From Streptomyces sp. ISL-98 (GTDB lineage: Bacteria > Actinomycetota > Actinomycetes > Streptomycetales > Streptomycetaceae), in contig NZ_JAGGPB010000043.1 in the NCBI RefSeq assembly GCF_018614055.1, positions 124,001-188,000 of the forward strand: DNA of 64,000 bases, given 5' to 3'. This document shows, one piece after another, positions 33,412-41,961 of this stretch. The translations under genes were made by a program, and so were the position numbers. A model generated the notes under the pieces. The model searched no databases. It was not told the origin of the DNA and saw only the letters and a list, made by a program, of their open reading frames with translations. Position 1 is the first letter of the stretch, and each line of letters opens with the position of its first letter.

Positions 33412-35631
33412 ATGGATCCTGTGCCCGCGCTCGACGAACCACTCAAGAAGACGCTCGGCGGCACCACCGCGAAGGTGATGGCCGAGCACCTCGACCTGCA
33501 CACGGTCGGCGACCTGCTGCACCACTACCCGCGGCGGTATGCCGAGCGCGGCGAGCTGACGCAGCTCGCCGACCTCCCGCTCGACGAACACGCCACCGTC
33601 GTCGCGCAGGTCGCCGACGCCCGCGTCCTGCGGTTCAACAACGGCAAGGGCCAGCGGCTGGAGGTGACCCTCACCGACGGCAGCGGACGGCTCCAGCTGG
33701 TCTTCTTCGGCAAGTCGATCTACCACCACCAGAAGGAACTGCTCCCCGGCCGCCGAGGCATGTTCTCCGGCAAGGTCGGCATCTTCCGCAATGTCCGCCA
33801 GCTGTCCCACCCGGCGTACGAAATGCTCGGCAAGGACAGCGGCGCGGACGCCGTCGAGGCCTGGGCGAACCAGCTGATCCCGCTCTACCCGGCCTGCGCG
33901 CAGATGGAGAGCTGGAAGATCGCCAAGACGGTCGACCTGGTTCTGGCCTCCATGGAAGCCACCGGCTGGCAGGAGGTCGCCGACCCCCTGCCGCCCGCCC
34001 TCCGCGAGGGCCGCGGACTCACCGACCTGCCCGACGCGTTCCGCAAAGTCCACCGCCCGCAGACGAAGGTGGACATCGCCGAGGCGCGGGACCGCCTCAA
34101 GTGGGACGAGGCGTTCGTCCTCCAAGTCGCCCTCGCCCGGCGCCGGTTCGCCGACACCCAGCTCCCGGCGGTCGCGCGCCGACCCGCCCCCGGCGGCCTG
34201 CTCGACGCCTTCGACGCCAAGCTGCCCTTCACCCTCACCGACGGCCAGCAGAAGGTGTCGAAGGAAATCTTCGACGACCTGGCCACCGAACACCCCATGC
34301 ACCGCCTCCTCCAGGGCGAGGTGGGCAGCGGCAAGACCATGGTCGCGCTGCGCGCGATGCTCGCCGTTGTCGACGCGGGCGGCCAGGCCGCGCTGCTCGC
34401 GCCCACCGAGGTGCTCGCCCAGCAGCACCACCGGTCCATCACCGAAATGATGGGCGAGCTGGCCGAGGGCGGAATGCTCGGCGGCGCGGAGCAGGGCACC
34501 AAAGTCGTCCTGCTCACCGGCTCCATGGGTATGGCGGCCCGCCGCCAGGCCCTGCTCGACCTGGTCACCGGCGAGGCCGGAATCGTCATCGGTACGCACG
34601 CGCTGATCGAGGACAAGGTGCAGTTCCACGACCTCGGCCTGGTCGTCGTCGACGAGCAGCACCGCTTCGGCGTCGAGCAGCGCGACGCCCTGCGCTCCAA
34701 GGGGAAGCAGCCCCCGCACCTCCTGGTGATGACGGCGACACCCATCCCGCGCACGGTCGCGATGACCGTCTTCGGCGACCTGGAGACCTCGGTCCTCGAC
34801 CAGCTCCCGGCCGGCCGCTCGCCGATCGCCACCCATGTCGTCCCGGCCAAGGACAAGCCGCATTTCCTCGCCCGCGCGTGGGAGCGCGTGCGCGAAGAGG
34901 TGGAGAGCGGGCATCAGGCGTACGTCGTCTGCCCCCGCATCGGCGACGACGAGGACGAGCCGAAGGGCGCGAAGGCCGCCAAGAAGAAGGCCGCCGCCGA
35001 CGAGGACCCCGAGAAGCGGCCGCCGCTCGCCGTTCTGGAGATCGCCGACCAGATCGCCTCGGGCCCCCTCAAGGGCCTGCGCGTCGAGGTCCTGCACGGG
35101 CGGATGCAGCCCGACGACAAGGACGACGTGATGCGCCGCTTCTCCGCCGGCGATGTGGACGTCCTGGTCGCCACGACCGTCATCGAGGTCGGCGTGAACG
35201 TCCCCAACGCCACGGCAATGGTGATCATGGACGCCGACCGGTTCGGCGTATCGCAGCTGCACCAGCTGCGCGGGCGCGTCGGCCGTGGCTCGGCCGCCGG
35301 GCTGTGTCTGCTGGTCAGCGAGATGCACGAGGCGAGCCCCGCCCGTGCCCGCCTCGCGGCCGTGGCCGCCACCCTCGACGGTTTCGAGCTCTCCCGTATC
35401 GACCTCGAACAGCGCCGCGAGGGCGACGTACTCGGGCAGGCCCAGTCCGGCGTCAGGTCGTCCCTGCGGATGCTCGCCGTCATCGACGACGAGGAGGTCA
35501 TCGTGGCCGCCCGCGAGGAGGCCGTAGCCGTCGTCACCGAGGACCCCGACCTCGAACGGCTCCCGGAGCTGCGCACCGCGTTGGACGCGCTCCTCGACAA
35601 GGAGAGGGAGCAGTACCTGGACAAGGGTTGA
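33412..35631 (+). CDS. recG: ATP-dependent DNA helicase RecG
   Basis: 739 aa. Wedge/OB domain first (DLLHHYPRRYAERGELTQLA), then helicase motifs: Walker A LLQGEVGSGKTMVALRAML, DEQH box VVVDEQHRFGVEQR, MTATPIPRTVAMT, and motif VI QLRGRVGRGSAAGLCLL. It remodels stalled replication forks and Holliday junctions. The stretch near 515-530 (KGAKAAKKKAAADEDPEKRP) is a charged insertion common in actinobacterial RecG. CATAGT lies 5 nt before the ATG, so a leaderless start is likely. Confidence 0.98.
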   Translation: MDPVPALDEPLKKTLGGTTAKVMAEHLDLHTVGDLLHHYPRRYAERGELTQLADLPLDEHATVVAQVADARVLRFNNGKGQRLEVTLTDGSGRLQLVFFGKSIYHHQKELLPGRRGMFSGKVGIFRNVRQLSHPAYEMLGKDSGADAVEAWANQLIPLYPACAQMESWKIAKTVDLVLASMEATGWQEVADPLPPALREGRGLTDLPDAFRKVHRPQTKVDIAEARDRLKWDEAFVLQVALARRRFADTQLPAVARRPAPGGLLDAFDAKLPFTLTDGQQKVSKEIFDDLATEHPMHRLLQGEVGSGKTMVALRAMLAVVDAGGQAALLAPTEVLAQQHHRSITEMMGELAEGGMLGGAEQGTKVVLLTGSMGMAARRQALLDLVTGEAGIVIGTHALIEDKVQFHDLGLVVVDEQHRFGVEQRDALRSKGKQPPHLLVMTATPIPRTVAMTVFGDLETSVLDQLPAGRSPIATHVVPAKDKPHFLARAWERVREEVESGHQAYVVCPRIGDDEDEPKGAKAAKKKAAADEDPEKRPPLAVLEIADQIASGPLKGLRVEVLHGRMQPDDKDDVMRRFSAGDVDVLVATTVIEVGVNVPNATAMVIMDADRFGVSQLHQLRGRVGRGSAAGLCLLVSEMHEASPARARLAAVAATLDGFELSRIDLEQRREGDVLGQAQSGVRSSLRMLAVIDDEEVIVAAREEAVAVVTEDPDLERLPELRTALDALLDKEREQYLDKG

Positions 35632-35692
35632 CAATGGGGGGAGCAGGATCCCCTCCACCCCCACGGCATACGACCCCGAGGACCCGACACCC

Positions 35693-36277
35693 ATGACCCG
35701 CGTGATCGCCGGCACGGCCGGCGGACGCCGCCTGGCCGTCCCGCCGGGCAACGGCACCCGCCCCACCTCCGACCGTGCGCGCGAGGGCATGTTCTCCACC
35801 TGGGAGTCGCTCCTCGGCTCGCTGGAGGGCATAAGAATCGCCGACCTGTACGCGGGCTCGGGCGCCGTAGGCCTGGAGGCGCTGTCCCGCGGCGCAGTGC
35901 ACGCCCTCCTCGTCGAGGCCGACGGCCGGGCCGCCCGCACCGTCCGGGACAACGTCCGCACGCTCGGCCTCCCCGGCGCCGAAGTCCGGGCGGGCAAAGC
36001 GGAACAGATCGTCACAGGCCCGGCGCCCGAGGCCCCGTACGACGTGGTGTTCCTCGACCCGCCGTACGTCGTCATCGACGACGATCTTCGCGAGATCCTC
36101 CTCACACTCCGCACTCAGGGGTGGCTCAAAGACGATGCCCTCGCCACCGTTGAGCGCAGCACAAGAGGTGGCGAATTCAAGTGGCCCAAGGGATTCGAGC
36201 CGCTGCGGGCCCGTCGTTACGGCGAGGGCACGCTTTGGTACGGTCGCGCCGCCTCTACGTGCGAAGACGCACGATGA
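35693..36277 (+). CDS. rsmD: 16S rRNA (guanine-966-N2)-methyltransferase
   Basis: 194 aa Rossmann-fold methyltransferase. MTRVIAGTAGGRRLAVPPG and RPTSDRAREGMFS are RsmD signatures; SAM loop IADLYAGSGAVGLEALSRGA; catalytic VVFLDPPYVV. It modifies G966 of 16S rRNA in the 30S subunit. It lies between recG and coaD, a widely conserved rsmD-coaD pairing; the coaD start is 26 nt downstream. Confidence 0.97.
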   Translation: MTRVIAGTAGGRRLAVPPGNGTRPTSDRAREGMFSTWESLLGSLEGIRIADLYAGSGAVGLEALSRGAVHALLVEADGRAARTVRDNVRTLGLPGAEVRAGKAEQIVTGPAPEAPYDVVFLDPPYVVIDDDLREILLTLRTQGWLKDDALATVERSTRGGEFKWPKGFEPLRARRYGEGTLWYGRAASTCEDAR

Positions 36278-36303
36278 CCGGACCGGAGAGCGAGGGACTA
36301 CAG

Positions 36304-36783
36304 ATGCGCCGCGCCGTCTGTCCCGGGTCATTCGACCCGATCACCAATGGACATCTCGACATCATTGCCCGCGCCTCCAAGCTGTACGACGTCGTACACG
36401 TCGCGGTGATGATCAATCAGTCGAAGCAGGGACTGTTCACGATCGAGGAGCGGATCGACCTGATCCGCGAGATCACCGCCGAATTCGGCAATGTCGAGGT
36501 CGAGGCCTTCCACGGCCTCCTCGTCGACTTCTGCAAGGAGCGCGACATCCCGGCCATCGTCAAGGGCCTCCGCGCGGTCAGCGACTTCGACTACGAGCTG
36601 CAGATGGCCCAGATGAACAACGGCCTCTCGGGCGTCGAGACCCTGTTCGTCCCGACCAACCCCACCTACAGTTTCCTCTCCTCCAGCCTGGTCAAGGAGG
36701 TCGCGGCCTGGGGCGGCGACGTCTCCCATCTGGTCCCCCCGAGGGTCCTCGGCGCTCTCACCGAGCGTCTCGCGAAGAAGTGA
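36304..36783 (+). CDS. coaD: Phosphopantetheine adenylyltransferase
   Basis: 159 aa; transfers AMP to 4'-phosphopantetheine in CoA synthesis. CPGSFDPITNGHLDIIARAS holds the TxGH nucleotidyltransferase motif; LVDFCKERDIPAIVKGLRAVSDFDYE and PTNPTYSFLSSSLVKEVA are typical. ATG 36304 has GAGG 8 nt upstream; longer readings run into the rsmD frame. Confidence 0.98.
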   Translation: MRRAVCPGSFDPITNGHLDIIARASKLYDVVHVAVMINQSKQGLFTIEERIDLIREITAEFGNVEVEAFHGLLVDFCKERDIPAIVKGLRAVSDFDYELQMAQMNNGLSGVETLFVPTNPTYSFLSSSLVKEVAAWGGDVSHLVPPRVLGALTERLAKK

Positions 36784-36880
36784 CAATCTGACGGATCGTC
36801 ACCAGGTGTCGGGCGGGGGCCGACTGCCCGTACAGTCGTCCCGTCCGTCTCCAGCCGGAAGAACAGGTGGCGAGCACACG

Positions 36881-37972
36881 GTGGACGTGCAGAAGAAGCT
36901 CGACGAGATCGTCGAGGCGGTCGGCAGCGCCCGGTCCATGCCCATGTCGGCCTCGTGCGTGGTCAACCGCGCCGATCTGCTCTCGATGCTCGAAGAGGTA
37001 CGCCAGGCACTGCCGGGCTCCCTCGCACAGGCCCAGGAGCTGATCGGCGGCCGCGAGCAGCTGGCCGAGCAGGCCCGCCAGGAGGCCGAGCGGATCATCG
37101 AGTCCGCGCACGCCCAGCGCGGCTCGCTCATCTCCGACACCGAGGTCGCCCGGCGCTCCCAGGAGGAGGCCGACCGCATCCTCGCCGAGGCCCGCCGTGA
37201 CGCCGAGGAGATCCGCGCCGAGGCCGACGAGTACGTCGACTCCAAGCTCGCGAACTTCGAGGTCGTCCTCACCAAGACCCTCGGCTCCGTCGATCGTGGC
37301 CGCGAGAAGCTGCTCGGCAGGGGCCCCGGCCTCGACGAGCAGGGCTACGCCGACGAGGAGGCCCCGGAGCGCAGCCACGACCCGGAGACCCTGCGTCAGC
37401 GCGCGGACGAGTACGTCGACACCAAGCTCGGCGCCTTCGAGGCCGTGCTCTCCAAGACGCTCGATGCCGTCGGCCGAGGCAGGCAGAAGCTGCACGGACG
37501 CGTGGCCTCGGACGATCTCGGCGCGCACATGGTGGCCCAGGACGGTGCGGGGCAGCAGCACAGCAGCGACGCGGATTTCCTCGCGGACCTCGCCGAGCCG
37601 CAGGGCGCACTCACGCCGCAGGACGTGGCGCCGATGGACGTCGCGCCGGTGCCGGTGCCGGAGCAGCCACCGATCCCGGCGCAGCAGCCGTACGACCCGT
37701 ACGGCTACCAGCAGCCCCAGCAGCCGCAGGACCCCTACGCGTACCAGCAGCACCAGCAGGACCCGTACGCCGGTCAGCAGCAGGACCCGTACGGCTACCA
37801 GCAGCAGGACCCCTACGCGTACCAGCAGCAGGGCTACGACCAGGGCTACGGCCAGCAGCCGCAGATGCCCGCACAGCCCCCGCAGCAGGCCGCCGCGCTG
37901 GACGAGACCAGCCTCTTCGACACCAGCATGATCGACCTCGATCAGCTGCGGGAGTACGAGCAGGGGCGTTAG
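36881..37972 (+). CDS. Coiled-coil protein with duplicated DEYVD module and Gln/Tyr-rich tail
   Basis: 363 aa from GTG 36881. The N-terminus (VDVQKKLDEIVEAVGSARSM) leads into a long Ala/Glu/Arg coiled coil (about 35-115) like DivIVA or ATP-synthase-b stalks. A module ADEYVDSKL...TKTL...RGREKL at 115-144 is repeated at 175-204 (ADEYVDTKL...SKTL...RGRQKL), exactly 60 residues apart. A Pro/Gln-rich tail carries about six PYGYQQQ/PYAYQQQ units before the acidic end SLFDTSMIDLDQLREYEQ. It resembles Streptomyces cell-wall or polarity coiled-coil proteins, but a precise role is not known. No membrane segment. Confidence 0.85.
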   Translation: MDVQKKLDEIVEAVGSARSMPMSASCVVNRADLLSMLEEVRQALPGSLAQAQELIGGREQLAEQARQEAERIIESAHAQRGSLISDTEVARRSQEEADRILAEARRDAEEIRAEADEYVDSKLANFEVVLTKTLGSVDRGREKLLGRGPGLDEQGYADEEAPERSHDPETLRQRADEYVDTKLGAFEAVLSKTLDAVGRGRQKLHGRVASDDLGAHMVAQDGAGQQHSSDADFLADLAEPQGALTPQDVAPMDVAPVPVPEQPPIPAQQPYDPYGYQQPQQPQDPYAYQQHQQDPYAGQQQDPYGYQQQDPYAYQQQGYDQGYGQQPQMPAQPPQQAAALDETSLFDTSMIDLDQLREYEQGR

Positions 37973-37991
37973 GGAGTGTCCGGTCACCGGA

Positions 37992-38021
37992 TTGGGCCCT
38001 GAGCGAAGCGTCAAGTATCCT
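37992..38021 (+). promoter_or_regulatory. Possible promoter of the yceD-rpmF-rnc operon
   Basis: TTGGGC (37992-37997), 18-nt spacer, TATCCT (38016-38021), about 55 nt before the first start codon. A run of closely spaced genes follows. Confidence 0.45.
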
Positions 38022-38077
38022 GGCTCTTCGGTCGCGCGTATGACCGCGATCTCGGCTGCCCGTTTCGTTTCTGCGAC

Positions 38078-38758
38078 ATGGCGGCCCACCACAGCAATCC
38101 GAAAGCAGGAAGACCCCTGAACGCCCACCTCGACCACCGCAACCCCCTCGTGTTCGACACACACGAGCTGGGCCGGCGTCCCGGTGCGCTCCAGCGGTTG
38201 ACCCGCTCGGTAGTGGCCCCCAAGGACTTCGGTATCGAAGGGGTCGTCGGAGTGCCCGAGGGCGCACCGGTGAATCTCAAGCTCCGCCTCGAATCCGTCA
38301 TGGAAGGGGTGCTCGTCACAGGCACCGCCCGTGCGACGGCCAAGGGGGAGTGCGTAAGGTGTCTGGAGCCGCTGGAGCTCGACGTTGCAGCGGATTTCCA
38401 GGAGATGTTCTCGTACCCTGACGCCGATGACCGGGGCCGCCACAAGGCGGAGCCGGCCGACGACGCCGAGGACGACGAGGACACGCTCTATCTCGAGGAC
38501 GGCTTGTTCGACCTCGAGACCGTGCTGCGTGACGCGGTAGTGCTCGCACTGCCGATGCAGCCGGTGTGCCGGGAGGACTGCCCCGGCCTGTGCCCCCAGT
38601 GCGGGGTCAGGCTGGACGAGAATCCCGATCACAACCATGACGCCGTCGACATTCGTTGGGCGGCACTGCAAGGACTCGCCGGGACCATCCAGGACGGCGA
38701 GAAGGACAACATCAGCGGCGCCGCCGAGTCGGGCGTCGACGAGAAGCAGGAGAAGTAG
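38078..38758 (+). CDS. YceD/DUF177 protein (23S rRNA accumulation protein)
   Basis: 226 aa from ATG 38078. That ATG has no ribosome site, whereas AGGAAG stands just upstream of a CTG at 38117 (reading LNAHLDHRNPLVFDTHEL, where family similarity begins), so the true start may be the CTG, giving 213 aa. A metal-like Cys pair occurs in GECVRCLEPLEL and another set in CREDCPGLCPQCG. DUF177 proteins are linked with 23S rRNA processing and are encoded with rpmF and rnc across bacteria, as here (2-nt gap to rpmF). Confidence 0.9.
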   Translation: MAAHHSNPKAGRPLNAHLDHRNPLVFDTHELGRRPGALQRLTRSVVAPKDFGIEGVVGVPEGAPVNLKLRLESVMEGVLVTGTARATAKGECVRCLEPLELDVAADFQEMFSYPDADDRGRHKAEPADDAEDDEDTLYLEDGLFDLETVLRDAVVLALPMQPVCREDCPGLCPQCGVRLDENPDHNHDAVDIRWAALQGLAGTIQDGEKDNISGAAESGVDEKQEK

Positions 38759-38760
38759 CC

Positions 38761-38934
38761 GTGGCTGTTCCGAAGCGGAAGATGTCGCGCAGTAACACGC
38801 GCCACCGCCGGTCGCAGTGGAAGGCTGCGGTCCCCACCCTGGTTTCGTGTGAGCGTTGCCAGGAGCCGAAGCTGCAGCACATCGCGTGCCCGAGCTGCGG
38901 CACCTACAACAAGCGCCAGGTCCTCGAGGTCTGA
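38761..38934 (+). CDS. rpmF: 50S ribosomal protein L32
   Basis: 57 aa, GTG start two bases after the DUF177 stop. MAVPKRKMSRSNTRHRRSQW is the standard L32 start, and CERC...CPSCGTY forms a zinc ribbon (C+ type). Cotranscribed with yceD and rnc. Confidence 0.98.
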   Translation: MAVPKRKMSRSNTRHRRSQWKAAVPTLVSCERCQEPKLQHIACPSCGTYNKRQVLEV

Positions 38935-38953
38935 GCGGCTGGTGAGAGGCACG

Positions 38954-39769
38954 ATGTCTGACGCCAAGGCGGTCAACGCCAAGAAGCAGGCGGAAAACAT
39001 GGCCTCGTCCCACACGCTTCTGGAAGGGCGGCTCGGGTATCACCTCGAGTCCGCCCTTCTGGTGCGTGCGCTGACCCACCGTTCGTACGCGTACGAGAAC
39101 GGCGGTCTGCCCACCAACGAGCGCCTCGAGTTCCTCGGGGATTCCGTGCTCGGCCTGGTGGTCACGGACACGCTGTACCGAACCCACCCCGATCTGCCGG
39201 AAGGCCAGCTGGCCAAACTGCGGGCCGCGGTGGTCAACTCGCGTGCACTTGCGGAGGTGGGCCGCGGCCTCGAACTCGGCTCCTTCATCCGGCTCGGCCG
39301 GGGCGAAGAGGGCACGGGTGGCAGGGACAAGGCATCCATCCTCGCCGACACCCTTGAAGCGGTGATCGGCGCTGTCTATCTCGATCAGGGTCTCGGGGCA
39401 GCATCAGAACTGGTGCACCGCCTCTTCGATCCGCTGATCGAAAAGTCTTCGAGCCTCGGTGCCGGCCTGGACTGGAAGACCAGTCTCCAGGAGCTGACCG
39501 CGACCGAGGGGCTCGGGGTTCCCGAGTACCTGGTCTCGGAGACAGGACCGGACCACGAGAAGACCTTCACTGCTGCTGCCCGCGTCGGTGGTGTCTCGTA
39601 CGGCACCGGCACCGGCCGCAGCAAGAAGGAAGCGGAACAGCAGGCGGCGGAGTCCGCGTGGCGTGCGATTCGCACGGCCGCGGACGAGCGCGAGGTGGCG
39701 GCCAAGGTCGCCGCCGATGCGCCCACGGCGACCGACGACGCATCGCCGTCGGCCCCGGCCACTGCCTGA
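38954..39769 (+). CDS. rnc: Ribonuclease III (AbsB)
   Basis: 271 aa from ATG 38954 with GAGAGG 4 nt upstream; GTG 38942 would add four residues. Catalytic domain: NERLEFLGDSVLGLVVTDTL (signature) and ILADTLEAVIGAVYLDQG with the second metal-binding acidic cluster; the C-terminal dsRNA-binding domain ends TGTGRSKKEAEQQAAESAW. An Ala/Thr-rich tail is actinobacterial. It processes rRNA and mRNA; in S. coelicolor it is absB, a global regulator of antibiotic synthesis. Confidence 0.98.
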   Translation: MSDAKAVNAKKQAENMASSHTLLEGRLGYHLESALLVRALTHRSYAYENGGLPTNERLEFLGDSVLGLVVTDTLYRTHPDLPEGQLAKLRAAVVNSRALAEVGRGLELGSFIRLGRGEEGTGGRDKASILADTLEAVIGAVYLDQGLGAASELVHRLFDPLIEKSSSLGAGLDWKTSLQELTATEGLGVPEYLVSETGPDHEKTFTAAARVGGVSYGTGTGRSKKEAEQQAAESAWRAIRTAADEREVAAKVAADAPTATDDASPSAPATA

Positions 39770-39790
39770 GGTACGCAGGCCTTTGCCTCG

Positions 39791-39821
39791 GTGCCCCCGA
39801 CCGGATTCCGGTCGGGGGCAC
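39791..39821 (+). terminator. Hairpin between rnc and mutM
   Basis: Perfect 14-bp stem (39791-39804 / 39808-39821) with an ATT loop, 22 nt after the rnc stop. There is no T run; the mutM promoter follows directly. Confidence 0.7.
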
Positions 39822-39838
39822 CGGGCTATGCTGCATCC

Positions 39839-40717
39839 GTGCCTGAGCTGCCTGAAGTCGAAGTCGTACGGCGCGGGCTCGAGCGCTGGGTCACCGGCCG
39901 CACCGTCTCCGAGGTGCAGGTGCTGCACCCCCGGGCCGTACGCCGCCATCTCGCGGGCGGTGAGGACTTCGCCGTACGCCTCAAGGGGCACCGCATCGGC
40001 GCCGCACGTCGCCGCGGCAAGTACCTCTGGCTGCCGCTCGAAGACACCGCCGCGTCCGTGCTCGGCCACCTCGGGATGAGCGGCCAGCTGCTCGTACAGC
40101 CGGAGACGGTCCCCGACGAGAAGCACCTGCGCATCCGTATCCGCTTCGACGACGCACTCCACACCGAGCTGCGCTTCGTCGACCAGCGCACCTTCGGCGG
40201 GCTGTCGCTGCACGCCAGCACCGCTGACAGCACAGACGGGCTCCCCGACGTCATCGCGCACATCGCACGCGACCCCCTGGACCCGGCCTTCGACGATGCC
40301 GCGTTCCATACGGCGCTGCGGCTGCGGCGTACGACCGTCAAGCGCGCCCTGCTCGACCAGTCGCTGATCAGCGGAGTCGGCAACATCTACGCGGACGAGG
40401 CGCTGTGGCGCGCGCGGCTGCACTACGAGCGCCCCACCGCGACCCTCACGCGCCCCCGCTCTACCGAGCTCCTCGGCCATGTACGGGACGTCATGAACGC
40501 CGCGCTTGCCGTCGGCGGCACCAGCTTCGACAGCCTTTACGTCAACGTGAATGGCGAATCAGGCTATTTCGAGCGGTCGTTGGACGCGTACGGGCGTGAG
40601 GACGAGCCCTGTCGCCGGTGCGGTACGCCGATGCGCCGGCGCCCCTGGATGAACCGCTCCAGCTACTTCTGCCCGCGCTGTCAGCGCCCACCCGTCTCCC
40701 GCCGCCACCCTCAATAG
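39839..40717 (+). CDS. mutM: Formamidopyrimidine-DNA glycosylase
   Basis: 292 aa. After start removal the catalytic N-terminal Pro and Glu are exposed (PELPEVEVVRRGLERW). SGVGNIYADEALW is the H2TH motif; the C-terminal zinc finger CRRCGTP...FCPRCQ is intact. It excises 8-oxoguanine in base excision repair. TATGCT ends 6 nt before the GTG, so the mRNA is probably leaderless, initiating just after the hairpin. It ends 4 nt from the convergent hxlR-type gene. Confidence 0.97.
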   Translation: MPELPEVEVVRRGLERWVTGRTVSEVQVLHPRAVRRHLAGGEDFAVRLKGHRIGAARRRGKYLWLPLEDTAASVLGHLGMSGQLLVQPETVPDEKHLRIRIRFDDALHTELRFVDQRTFGGLSLHASTADSTDGLPDVIAHIARDPLDPAFDDAAFHTALRLRRTTVKRALLDQSLISGVGNIYADEALWRARLHYERPTATLTRPRSTELLGHVRDVMNAALAVGGTSFDSLYVNVNGESGYFERSLDAYGREDEPCRRCGTPMRRRPWMNRSSYFCPRCQRPPVSRRHPQ

Positions 40718-40721
40718 AGCG

Positions 40722-41135
40722 CTACGCGCGCCCCTGTTGATCGCCCCGCGTCTCGTCGTAACGCCCGCGCGCTGTCAGGACGTCCGGCATGCGCCCCTCG
40801 ACCAGTTCGATCAGGGCGTGCAAGCGCTCCGCGATGTCCTGACCCAGCGGCGTCAGCTCGTAGTCGACGCGCGGCGGATTGGTCGGCTGGGCCTGGCGGT
40901 GTACGAGCCCGTCCCTCTCCAGCGCGTGCAGCGTCTGCGACAGCATCTTCTCGCTCACGCCGTCGATCCGGCGCCGTAGCTCATTGAAGCGGAACGTCCC
41001 CTCGCGCAGAGCTCCGAGGGTGAGGCTGCCCCAGCGCCCCGTCACGTGCTCCAGCGTGGCGCGCGACGGGCAGTCCCGGGAGAACACATCGAACGCGAGA
41101 TCGTCGCCGCACTGCTGTACGGGGCTGCTGTCCAT
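40722..41135 (-). CDS. HxlR-family transcriptional regulator
   Basis: 137 aa from ATG 41135 (a GTG at 41156 would add seven residues). Winged-helix HxlR fold: VTGRWGSLTLGALREGTFRFNELRRRIDGVSEKMLSQTLHALERDGLV. Two N-terminal Cys (QQCGDD and SRDCPSR) include the Cys-Pro site that senses oxidants or quinones in YodB/QorR-type members. It is divergent from a WrbA-like flavoprotein gene, the classic arrangement for a redox-responsive repressor and its target. Confidence 0.92.
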   Translation of the reverse strand: MDSSPVQQCGDDLAFDVFSRDCPSRATLEHVTGRWGSLTLGALREGTFRFNELRRRIDGVSEKMLSQTLHALERDGLVHRQAQPTNPPRVDYELTPLGQDIAERLHALIELVEGRMPDVLTARGRYDETRGDQQGRA

Positions 41136-41248
41136 GCGGTCAGGATACTCTTCCACAGCGCTAACCGCTGGGTTGCGCTTTCTATAAGTTAGTGCTTTCC
41201 TTTCGTTATCAGCCCACCGAGCAGTAGTGCCGACGAGGAGCCACCACC
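41136..41248. promoter_or_regulatory. hxlR / wrbA-like divergent promoter
   Basis: An A/T-rich 113-bp gap. GCGCTAACC (41159-41167) and GGTTGCGC (41171-41178) form an imperfect inverted repeat beside TATAAG (41183-41188). Operator sites for the HxlR repressor are likely here; exact promoter elements could not be fixed. Confidence 0.4.
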
Positions 41249-41851
41249 GTGACCACCCCCGCTGTTTCGCCCGTTGTCTCGATCGCCTACCACTCCGGCT
41301 ACGGCCACACCGCGGTCGTCGCCGAGGCCGTCCGGGCCGGAGCCGCCGACGCCGGTGCCACCGCCCACCTGATCAACGTCGGCGAGATCACCGACGCCGA
41401 GTGGGAGCTGCTCGACGCCTCCGACGCCATCGTCTTCGGCTCGCCCACCTACATGGGGACCGCCTCCGGCGCCTTCCACCAGTTCGCCGAGGAGACCTCC
41501 AAGCGCTGGTTCACGAAGACCTGGCACAACAAGCTGGCGGCCGGCTTCACCAACTCCGGATCCAAGAGCGGCGACAAGCTGCACACGCTCCAGTACTTCC
41601 AGACCCTCGCCGCCCAGCACGCCATGCACTGGGTGAACCTCGGCCTGGCGCCCGGCTGGAACTCCACCGAAGGATCCGAGCACGACCTCAACCGCCTCGG
41701 CTTCTTCTCCGGAGCCGCGGCCCAGACCAACTCCGACGAGGGTCCCGAGGGCGTACACAAGGCGGACATAGCGACCGCCGAGCACCTCGGCCGCCGCGTC
41801 GCCGAGACCGCCAAGGCCTTCGTCGTGGGCCGGGCAGCCGTCGCCGCCTGA
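41249..41851 (+). CDS. WrbA-like flavodoxin / NAD(P)H:quinone oxidoreductase
   Basis: 200 aa, GTG start. Flavodoxin fold: the phosphate-binding loop SIAYHSGYGHTAVVAEAV, FMN loops IVFGSPTYMGTASGAFHQF and NSGSKSGDKLHTLQYFQTLAAQHAMHWVNLG. Family members reduce quinones by two electrons using NAD(P)H, detoxifying electrophiles. It is probably controlled by the divergent HxlR regulator. A strong bidirectional hairpin follows. Confidence 0.92.
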   Translation: MTTPAVSPVVSIAYHSGYGHTAVVAEAVRAGAADAGATAHLINVGEITDAEWELLDASDAIVFGSPTYMGTASGAFHQFAEETSKRWFTKTWHNKLAAGFTNSGSKSGDKLHTLQYFQTLAAQHAMHWVNLGLAPGWNSTEGSEHDLNRLGFFSGAAAQTNSDEGPEGVHKADIATAEHLGRRVAETAKAFVVGRAAVAA

Positions 41852-41881
41852 CCTTCTTGGTGCGCAAACTCAGTACGCAAA

Positions 41882-41919
41882 AGCAAAGGCCCCCGTCGCC
41901 TGGACGGGGGCCTTTCGCT
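41882..41919. terminator. Bidirectional terminator between convergent genes
   Basis: Stem AAAGGCCCCCGTC / GACGGGGGCCTTT (41885-41897 and 41903-41915) with a GCCTG loop, A-rich on one side and T-rich on the other, so it serves the wrbA-like gene and the leftward CAP gene. Confidence 0.85.
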
Positions 41920-41961
41920 TGACGTGCTGTACGGATCCGTACGGGTGTGTGTACGGGCGCC

